From positions 1 to 5,244 of the forward strand of contig CAKZIH010000226.1 in NCBI GenBank assembly GCA_936931335.1: a DNA stretch of 5,244 nucleotides, given 5' to 3'. A model generated the notes under the pieces. That model saw only the letters and a list, made by a program, of their open reading frames with translations, did no database searches and was not told the origin of the DNA. The DNA comes from an uncultured Nostocoides sp. (GTDB lineage: Bacteria; Actinomycetota; Actinomycetes; Actinomycetales; Dermatophilaceae). A program made the position numbers and the translations under genes. This document shows, in pieces, positions 1 to 4,649 of this stretch (positions within the stretch are counted from its first letter, which is position 1; each line of letters begins with the position of its first letter).

Positions 1-7
1 GCGGGAC

Positions 8-1036
8 TCAGCGCGCGGCGGCCGCGCGGGCGGCCGCGACGACCTCGGCGGTCAGGCTCGGGTCGCTGGCGGCGAGCAGGGCCGGGACCATTCGGTCGAC
101 GCGACCGGCATACCGGCGGGCCAACTCGGCACCCGCCTGCGCCGGGGTACCCCGCACCGCAAAGAGATCCAGCGTCGAGTCGTCGATGAGCCCGGCCATC
201 GTCGCCCACTCCCCCCGCTTGGAGAGTTGGTTGAGTTCCTCGCCGAGCTCGCCGAGGCCGTGGTGCTCCAACACCGGCCGGTATGCCGGGGTCGAGCCAT
301 AGAACGCCAACTGCGCCTTGACCGCACCCACCCCGGCCTGTTGCTCGCGCTCGTCGCGGCCCGCGGCAACCAGGACCTGCCCGATCACCTCGAACTCGGA
401 GCGATCGCGCTCCCCCAGCCCCTGCGCCACCATGGGCTCGACCACGTCGGTGAAATATCCATGCGTGGTGAACGGGTGGACGCTCAGCCCGTCCGCGCTC
501 TGCGTGGCCACCTTGGTCATCAGCGGCCCGACGGCGGCCAGCACGATGCGCGGCCGGTCCACGCTCAGCGGCCCGGGGTTGAACATTGGGGTCATCAGCG
601 TGTGCGTATAGAAGTCGCCGCGGAAGGCCAGCCGGGTGCCGTCCTGCCAGGAGTCCCAGATGGCCCGCACCGCGGCGATGTACTCACGCATCCGCGCCGC
701 CGGCCGCCCCCACGGCATGGCGAAGCGCTTGGTGATGTGCGGCTCGATCTGGCTACCCAACCCCAGGGTGAAGCGCCCGGCGCTGAGCCGCTGCAGATCC
801 CAGGCGGTGTAGGCCACCGTCATCGGGGAGCGGGCGAAGGCGATCGCCACCCCGGTCGACACATGCAAGTCCGAGGGCGCGCTGCAGGCCAGCGTCGAGA
901 GCACGAAGGGATCGTGCTGCAGCTCGGCGATGGTCAGCCCCTGGAAGCCACTCTCCTGCGCCGTGGCCACGGCGGCGGCGACATCGAGGGGGCTACCAGC
1001 GAAGGTGGCGTCGAACTCCATACCGCAATTGTCCAT
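8..1036 (-). CDS. LLM-class F420-dependent oxidoreductase (TIGR03617-like)
   Basis: A 342-residue protein resembling the luciferase-like monooxygenase superfamily, closest in my reading to the TIGR03617 group of putative F420-dependent oxidoreductases. The family has a TIM-barrel fold and usually binds coenzyme F420 (some members FMN); the substrate here is unknown. Seen in the sequence: an N-terminal barrel strand (residues 7-12) followed by AELQHDPF (37-44); the family core TGVAIAFARSPMTVAYTAWD (61-80) continuing into LSAGRFTLGLGSQ (84-96); PWGRPAARMREY (108-119); and a strand-turn RPRIVLAAVGP (161-171). There is no signal peptide, so it is probably cytosolic. The C-terminus is an Ala/Arg-rich tail. 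The start ATG directly follows the map stop (TGAATG); upstream there is only a weak GGA. A second in-frame ATG at 1019-1021 (residue 6) begins closer to where relatives begin and is a fair alternative. Family call is solid, exact reaction is not. Confidence 0.88.
   Translation of the reverse strand: MDNCGMEFDATFAGSPLDVAAAVATAQESGFQGLTIAELQHDPFVLSTLACSAPSDLHVSTGVAIAFARSPMTVAYTAWDLQRLSAGRFTLGLGSQIEPHITKRFAMPWGRPAARMREYIAAVRAIWDSWQDGTRLAFRGDFYTHTLMTPMFNPGPLSVDRPRIVLAAVGPLMTKVATQSADGLSVHPFTTHGYFTDVVEPMVAQGLGERDRSEFEVIGQVLVAAGRDEREQQAGVGAVKAQLAFYGSTPAYRPVLEHHGLGELGEELNQLSKRGEWATMAGLIDDSTLDLFAVRGTPAQAGAELARRYAGRVDRMVPALLAASDPSLTAEVVAAARAAAAR
106..114 (-). repeat. GGTATGCCG word, copy in LLM gene 3' part
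   Basis: Exact copy on the coding strand, reading as part of CGG TAT GCC GGT (Arg-Tyr-Ala-Gly). It is flanked so that CCGGCATACCGG is seen on the plus strand. Confidence 0.6.
280..288 (+). repeat. GGTATGCCG word, second copy in LLM gene
   Basis: Exact copy on the non-coding strand. In the gene it is read as part of CCG GCA TAC CGG (Pro-Ala-Tyr-Arg), so both orientation and codon phase differ from the copy at 106-114. Confidence 0.6.
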
Positions 1037-1870
1037 TCAGTCCAGGGGCGCGTATGCCGCACCGAGGCGCTCCGCGCCGCCGTCGAGGGCGGTGAGCACC
1101 CAGATCCCGCCGTCATGACAGGCCACGGTGTGCTCCCAGTGGCAGGCGCGCTTGCCGTCCACGGTGACCACGGTCCACTCATCGGCCAGCACCCGGTTGT
1201 CCTGCTCGCCGAGGGTCACCATCGGTTCGATGGCCACCGTGGCGGCGGAGCGGATCGTGGGCCCGCGACCGCGCACGGCGTAGTTGGGCACATTCGGGTC
1301 CATATGCATCTCGCGGCCGATGCCGTGGCCGACATAGTCCTCGACGATGCCGTACTGGCGGCCATCGACCTCGCCCGCGGCGCGGATAGCGCGCTCGACG
1401 GCGGCACCCACCTCGAAGAGGTCCCGGCCCACCCGCATCGCGCCGATGCCGGCCCACAGGGACTCCCGGGTCACCTCGATCAGCGCGAGATCCTCGGCCG
1501 AGCCGGCCTGCGGCCCGCCAACGATCAGCGAGATCGCGGCATCGCCATGCCAGCCATCCACGATGGCACCGCAGTCGATGGAGAGCAGATCACCCTCGGC
1601 GAGCACTCGCTGCCCCGGTATGCCGTGCACGATCTCCTCATTGACCGAGGTGCACAAGGTATGCCGATAGCCCGGCACCTCGGCGAACGAGGGCCGGCCC
1701 CCGTTGTCCCGGATGAAGGTCTGCGCCAGTTCGTCGAGCTGCCCGGTCGTCATGCCCGCGGCGACCTGCTCGGCCAGCATCTCCAGGCACCGGCCGACGA
1801 CCAAGCCGGCCACCCGCATACGGCGGACCTGATCGAGGCTCTTGCGTTCCAGCCGGTCGCGAGTGAACAC
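1037..1870 (-). CDS. map: Type I methionine aminopeptidase
   Basis: Removes the initiator methionine from nascent cytosolic proteins; a dinuclear-metal enzyme of the M24 (pita-bread) family. The protein is 277 residues, slightly longer than the E. coli enzyme (264). The five expected metal ligands are visible: Asp99 in SIDCG, Asp110 in HGDAA, His182 in GHGIGREMH, Glu215 in AIEPM and Glu246 in WEHTV. The substrate-side histidines His82 (VHGIPG) and His189 are also present. The N-terminus lacks the zinc-finger or SH3-binding extension of longer Map variants. The start is a GTG at 1868-1870, 8 bases after the adk stop, with no strong Shine-Dalgarno; Adk-Map translational coupling is plausible. 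The neighbourhood (secY-adk-map) is the classical one. Its end abuts the start of the LLM gene with no spacer. Two GGTATGCCG words lie inside, and one of them forces a rare ATA isoleucine codon (Ile84). Identification is secure. Confidence 0.97.
   Translation of the reverse strand: MFTRDRLERKSLDQVRRMRVAGLVVGRCLEMLAEQVAAGMTTGQLDELAQTFIRDNGGRPSFAEVPGYRHTLCTSVNEEIVHGIPGQRVLAEGDLLSIDCGAIVDGWHGDAAISLIVGGPQAGSAEDLALIEVTRESLWAGIGAMRVGRDLFEVGAAVERAIRAAGEVDGRQYGIVEDYVGHGIGREMHMDPNVPNYAVRGRGPTIRSAATVAIEPMVTLGEQDNRVLADEWTVVTVDGKRACHWEHTVACHDGGIWVLTALDGGAERLGAAYAPLD
1617..1625 (+). repeat. GGTATGCCG word in map (Ile84 region)
   Basis: Exact copy, and with the next two bases (TG) it matches 11 bases of both arms of the rplO-secY hairpin. 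In the gene it reads GGC ATA CCG (Gly-Ile-Pro), placing an ATA codon next to active-site His82. Confidence 0.6.
1658..1666 (+). repeat. GGTATGCCG word in map (His70 region)
   Basis: Exact copy starting 41 bases from the previous one. In the gene it fills three whole codons, CGG CAT ACC (Arg-His-Thr), a codon phase not used by the other copies. Confidence 0.6.
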
Positions 1871-1878
1871 CGTCCGAC

Positions 1879-2469
1879 TCAGCTCAGCCGCGCGTCCAGC
1901 GCGGCGCCGATCCGCTCGGCGACCGTCTCGATCTCGCCAAGCCCGTCGACCTGCACCAACAGGCCACGGTCGGCATACACCTGCGCCAACGGCGCGGTGG
2001 CGGCGCGATAGATCGACAGCCGTTCGCGGATCACCTCGTCGGTGTCGTCGATGCGCCCCTCGGTCTCCGCGCGGCGCAGCAGCCGACCGACGACCTCGTC
2101 CTCGTCCACGGTCAGCTCCAGCACCGCGTCGATACGGCTGCCGCGCTCCTGCAACATCCCATCCAGCGCCTCGACCTGCTCGATGGTGCGCGGGTAGCCG
2201 TCCAGCAGGAAGCCATTGGCGCAGTCGCCCTGGGCCAGGCGGTCGGCAACGATCGCGTTGGTGACCTCATCGCTGACATAGCCGCCGGAGGCGAGAATCT
2301 CCTCGACCTGCAGTCCGAGCGGGGTGCGGCCCTTGATATTGGCCCGGAAGATGTCGCCCGTGGAGATCGCCGGTATGCCGTAACGCTGGGCGATCCGCAC
2401 CGCCTGCGTGCCCTTGCCGGCACCAGGGGGGCCGAAGATGATCAGGTGGGCGGAAGTGATGGTGCTCAT
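1879..2469 (-). CDS. adk: Adenylate kinase, short-LID type
   Basis: Catalyses ATP + AMP = 2 ADP in the cytosol. The protein is 196 residues. Seen: Walker A GPPGAGKG (13-20, Lys19); the AMP-site segment ISTGDIFR (35-42); GFLLDGYPRT (86-95) with Asp90 and Arg94; a Gln at 98; and the GRIDDTDEVIRERL block (138-151) with the arginines expected for the LID and catalytic site. The LID is a short loop of a few residues instead of the roughly 30-residue, sometimes zinc-binding, domain of E. coli and Bacillus enzymes. This is also the form in Mycobacterium tuberculosis (181 residues). The ATG at 2467-2469 overlaps the secY stop as TGATG, and GAAGGG lies 11 bases upstream, so coupled translation is likely. 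The reading frame stays open far upstream inside secY, but homology begins only at this ATG. One GGTATGCCG word supplies an ATA codon at Ile32. Confidence 0.97.
   Translation of the reverse strand: MSTITSAHLIIFGPPGAGKGTQAVRIAQRYGIPAISTGDIFRANIKGRTPLGLQVEEILASGGYVSDEVTNAIVADRLAQGDCANGFLLDGYPRTIEQVEALDGMLQERGSRIDAVLELTVDEDEVVGRLLRRAETEGRIDDTDEVIRERLSIYRAATAPLAQVYADRGLLVQVDGLGEIETVAERIGAALDARLS
2372..2380 (+). repeat. GGTATGCCG word in adk (Ile32 region)
   Basis: Exact copy. The gene reads it as GGC ATA CCG (Gly-Ile-Pro), the same phase as the map copy at 1617-1625 but in an unrelated protein. Confidence 0.6.
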
Positions 2470-3782
2470 CAGCGGAGGAACCCTTCGTACTGGCGCTGCT
2501 GCAGCTGCGCCTCGATCTGCTTGACCGTCTCCAGGCCCACACCCACGATGATCAGGATCGAGGTCCCGCCGAAGGGGAAGCTGTTCTGGTTGACGTTGAT
2601 CAGACGGAACGCGATGAGCGGGATCAGCGAGATGACCGCCAGATAGATCGCGCCCGGCACGGTGATCCGGGTGAGGACGTATTTGAGGTACTCGGCCGTG
2701 GGTCGCCCGGCTCGGATACCTGGGATGAAGCCGCCGTAGCGCTTCATATTGTCCGCGACTTCCTCCGGGTTGAAGGTGATCGAGACGTAGAAGAAGGTGA
2801 AGAAGAGGATCAGCACCGTGTACAGGACCATATAGACCCAGTGTCCGCCGGTGGCCAGATAGGTGTTGATCCAGTCCACCCAGCCGGGGTTGCGGCCGGT
2901 GGGGTTGGTGTTGAACTGGGCCACCATCATCGGCAGCGAGATCAGCGAGCTGGCGAAGATGACCGGGATGACATTGGCCATGTTGACCTTGATCGGGATG
3001 TATGTCGAGGTCCCGCCATACATCTGCCGGCCGACCATCCGCTTGGCGTACTGCACCGGAATGCGGCGCTGACTCTGCTCGACATAGACGACCGCGGCGA
3101 TGATCAGGAAGCCGAGCGCGATCACGGTGAGGAAGGTGCCCCAGCCGTTCTGCTGGCGAATGCTCCACAGCGCGGTCGGGAAGCTCGCGGCGATCGAGGT
3201 GAAGATGAGGATCGACATCCCATTGCCGATGCCCTTGTCGGTGACCAGCTCACCGAGCCACATGATCAGACCAGTACCCGCGGTCAGCGTCAGCACCATG
3301 ATCAGGATGGTGATCATCGAGTGGTCGACCAGGATGTCCGTGCACCCGGCGCCAAAGAGCGACGAGGGGTTCTGCGCGAAGGTGATCAGCGTCGAGGACT
3401 GCAGAACCGCCAGCCCTATGGTGAGATAACGCGTGTACTGCGTCATCTTCTGCTGACCGGCCTGCCCCTCCTTCTTGAGGGTCTCGAAGCGCGGAATGAC
3501 CACGGTCAGCAGCTGCACGATGATGCTCGCCGTGATGTACGGCATGATCCCGAGCGCAAAGATCGTCAACTGCAGCAGCGCGCCACCACTGAAGAGATTG
3601 GCCAGGCCGAGGAAGCCACCGGTGGACGGTGCATTGTCCAGGCATTGGCGCACCGCGGTGTAGCTGACACCAGGCGTGGGGATGTGCGCACCCAGCCGGT
3701 AGAGCACGATGATGCCCAGCGTGAACAGCAGCTTCTTGCGCAGGTCGGGCGTCTTGAAGGCGCGTCCGAAGGCGGATAGCAA
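2469..3782 (-). CDS. secY: Protein translocase subunit SecY
   Basis: The pore-forming subunit of the SecYEG translocon in the cytoplasmic membrane, which passes unfolded preproteins pushed by SecA and inserts membrane proteins. The protein is 437 residues, normal for the family. Approximate membrane segments: 18-33, 73-96, 118-136, 155-177, 186-204, 215-234, 268-287, 315-336, 370-392 and 405-421, i.e. the usual ten. Family hallmarks visible: PDLRKKLLFTLGIIVLYRLG (12-31), ALGIMPYITASIIVQLL (76-92), DKGIGNGMSILIF (182-194), QRRIPVQYAKRM (238-249), and the SecA-contacting cytosolic loop with FNPEEVADNMKRYGGFIPGI (337-356) and Arg360. The start is TTG: it precedes the family-typical beginning LSAFGRAFKTPDLRKK and is served by AGGAGGGG upstream. 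Its 3' end shares TGATG with adk. A 205-base hairpin-rich gap separates it from rplO, unlike the tight spacing elsewhere here, suggesting a transcription boundary or attenuation point before secY. Confidence 0.98.
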   Translation of the reverse strand: MLSAFGRAFKTPDLRKKLLFTLGIIVLYRLGAHIPTPGVSYTAVRQCLDNAPSTGGFLGLANLFSGGALLQLTIFALGIMPYITASIIVQLLTVVIPRFETLKKEGQAGQQKMTQYTRYLTIGLAVLQSSTLITFAQNPSSLFGAGCTDILVDHSMITILIMVLTLTAGTGLIMWLGELVTDKGIGNGMSILIFTSIAASFPTALWSIRQQNGWGTFLTVIALGFLIIAAVVYVEQSQRRIPVQYAKRMVGRQMYGGTSTYIPIKVNMANVIPVIFASSLISLPMMVAQFNTNPTGRNPGWVDWINTYLATGGHWVYMVLYTVLILFFTFFYVSITFNPEEVADNMKRYGGFIPGIRAGRPTAEYLKYVLTRITVPGAIYLAVISLIPLIAFRLINVNQNSFPFGGTSILIIVGVGLETVKQIEAQLQQRQYEGFLR

Positions 3783-3790
3783 CTCGGGTT

Positions 3791-3802
3791 CCCCTCCTGG
3801 GG
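3791..3802 (-). promoter_or_regulatory. secY ribosome binding site inside a small CCCC/GGGG hairpin
   Basis: On the mRNA strand the sequence is CCCC-AGGA-GGGG. AGGAGG (3793-3798) is a near-perfect Shine-Dalgarno sequence 10 bases before the TTG start and decides that start. The same bases can fold into a 4-bp GC stem with AGGA as the loop, which would partly mask the site. The ribosome-binding role is well supported; the masking is inference. Confidence 0.7.
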
Positions 3803-3834
3803 CGGCGGGTGGGCCGCGGAATGGTCGTGCGACG

Positions 3835-3852
3835 CGGCGGTTGGTGCCGCCG
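3835..3852 (-). other. Small hairpin in secY leader
   Basis: A perfect 6-bp inverted repeat, CGGCGG / CCGCCG, with a 6-base loop (3841-3846). It lies between the terminator-like hairpin and the secY ribosome binding site. It may be a leader structure or only a by-product of GC-rich sequence. Confidence 0.35.
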
Positions 3853-3863
3853 GATGCAATCTA

Positions 3864-3892
3864 ACCCGCGCGTGAGAGCGCCACGCGCGGGT
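3864..3892 (-). terminator. GC-rich terminator-like hairpin upstream of secY
   Basis: A perfect 11-bp inverted repeat, ACCCGCGCGTG (3864-3874) with CACGCGCGGGT (3882-3892), around a 7-base loop. On the transcribed strand the stem is followed by TAGATTGC, which has only a few scattered T residues and no real U tract. Actinobacterial intrinsic terminators often lack a good U tract, so partial termination after the ribosomal protein genes is plausible. It could instead be a leader element of a secY transcript. Confidence 0.5.
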
Positions 3893-3917
3893 GGGGTCGA
3901 TACGCCCCGCTTAACGC

Positions 3918-3964
3918 GGTATGCCGTGAGGCGAGTTCCGTTCGGACTCGCCCCACGGCATACC
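3918..3964 (-). terminator. Long rplO-distal hairpin formed by an inverted pair of GGTATGCCGTG
   Basis: The arms 3918-3939 and 3944-3964 form, on the transcript strand, 11 pairs (GGTATGCCGTG with its complement), a G.U pair (3953/3929), 7 more pairs, one bulged base (3937), 2 pairs and a GAAC loop (3940-3943). A further 6-bp stem, CCGCTT (3907-3912) with AAGCGG (3970-3975), encloses it across a 5x5 internal loop. It starts 23 bases after the rplO stop. No T tract follows. The G.U pair and single bulge leave the stem nearly intact. A terminator, attenuator or mRNA 3'-end stabiliser are all possible; the fold itself is read directly from the sequence. Confidence 0.6.
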
Positions 3965-3987
3965 TGCTCAAGCGGACGTTACGCGGC

Positions 3988-4464
3988 TCAGGCCGGGGTA
4001 ACCGACCCGCCGGCGTTCTCGATCTTTTCCTTGGCGCTGGCGGAGAAGGCGTCCACGGTGACCTGCACCGCAACGCTGATCTCGCCGGTCCCCAGCACCT
4101 TGACCGGGGCGCCATCGCGCACCGCGCCCTTGGCGATGAGGTCATCGACCGTCACGGCGCCACCCTGCGGGTAGAGCGCGGACAGCTTGTCCAGGTTGAC
4201 GACCTGGTAGGTCGTCTTGAACGGGTTCTTAAAACCGCGCAGCTTGGGCAGACGCATGTGGATGGGGGTGGACCCACCCTCGAAGTGCGCCGGCACCTGG
4301 TAGCGCGCCTTGGTGCCCTTGGTACCGCGACCGGCGGTCTTACCCTTGGAACCGTGACCGCGACCCACACGGGTCTTGGCGGTCTTGGCGCCGGGGGCGG
4401 GCCGCAGGTGGTGAACCTTCAGGGCGTGCGTCCCGGTGACGTTGGTCTCGGTCTGCTCGCTCAT
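3988..4464 (-). CDS. rplO: 50S ribosomal protein L15
   Basis: An early-to-mid assembly protein of the large ribosomal subunit that contacts 23S rRNA. From the ATG it has 158 residues, somewhat longer than the usual 145-150 because of a polar N-terminal extension. Seen (numbered from the ATG): the motif LKVHHLRPAPGAKTAK (15-30), the Gly/Lys/Arg-rich rRNA-binding tail VGRGHGSKGKTAGRGTKG (33-50), PKLRGFKNPF (73-82), VVNLDKLSALYP (88-99), and the C-terminal domain with VKVLGTGEIS. The ATG at 4462-4464 sits 10 bases after AGGAGG; an in-frame GTG at 4468-4470, two codons earlier, would overlap the rpmD stop as GTGA but is only 4 bases from AGGAGG. I prefer the ATG. It is the last gene of the ribosomal block before the hairpin-rich gap. 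Confidence 0.96.
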   Translation of the reverse strand: MSEQTETNVTGTHALKVHHLRPAPGAKTAKTRVGRGHGSKGKTAGRGTKGTKARYQVPAHFEGGSTPIHMRLPKLRGFKNPFKTTYQVVNLDKLSALYPQGGAVTVDDLIAKGAVRDGAPVKVLGTGEISVAVQVTVDAFSASAKEKIENAGGSVTPA

Positions 4465-4466
4465 AC

Positions 4467-4649
4467 TCACTCGACCTCCTCGACGGTGACCAAGTGGCGC
4501 ACCGTCCGGACCATCCCACGAATCTCGGGACGGTCCTCCTTGACGACGACATCACCGATGCGCTTGAGGCCCAGGGTGCGCAGGGTCTCCCGCGCGCTGT
4601 GCTTCTCGCCGATGATGCCCTTGTTCTGGGTGACTTTCAGGCGCGCCAT
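4467..4649 (-). CDS. rpmD: 50S ribosomal protein L30
   Basis: A 60-residue large-subunit protein, full length for bacterial L30. It begins MARLKVTQNKGIIGEKHSAR and contains the family signature LRTLGLKRIGDVVVKEDRPE (23-42) followed by IRGMVRTVRHLVTVEE. Its ATG (4647-4649) overlaps the rpsE stop as TGATG, with AAGGCGG a few bases upstream, so translation is probably coupled to S5. Its stop lies 2 bases before the rplO ATG, with the rplO Shine-Dalgarno sequence inside its last codons. The position between rpsE and rplO is the canonical spc-operon position. Confidence 0.96.
   Translation of the reverse strand: MARLKVTQNKGIIGEKHSARETLRTLGLKRIGDVVVKEDRPEIRGMVRTVRHLVTVEEVE
4475..4480 (-). promoter_or_regulatory. 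rplO ribosome binding site
   Basis: A perfect AGGAGG on the coding strand, embedded in the final codons of rpmD. Its spacing is 10 bases to the ATG at 4464 and 4 bases to the GTG at 4470, which favours the ATG. Confidence 0.75.

Noticed and set aside
143..154. 12-base perfect palindrome CGGGGTACCCCG
   Set aside because: It lies in coding sequence (Arg-Gly-Thr-Pro) and is not repeated in the window; expected occasionally in GC-rich DNA.
1812..1823. CCGCATACGG and similar GCATAC-containing strings as further copies of the word
   Set aside because: They differ from CGGCATACC inside the core, so counting them would inflate the motif.
227..2011. 594-codon open frame on the plus strand, antisense to the LLM gene, map and the end of adk
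   Set aside because: Its residue make-up (Arg, Gly, His, Ala rich, no domain) is what an antisense frame of high-GC codons gives, and it crosses three recognisable genes.
2470..3168. In-frame upstream extension of adk to 429 codons inside secY
   Set aside because: The extension is an out-of-frame reading of SecY; Adk homology starts at the ATG at 2467-2469, which overlaps the secY stop.
2841..3779. 312-codon plus-strand open frame antisense to secY
   Set aside because: It lacks any recognisable domain, and its charged composition is the mirror of hydrophobic SecY codons.
3858..3863. TAGATT (minus strand) as a -10 box for a secY promoter
   Set aside because: It fits the TANNNT pattern, but the sequence 17 bases upstream is GCGTGG, unlike TTGACA, and it sits at the foot of a GC-rich stem. 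The evidence is too weak to annotate without start-site data.
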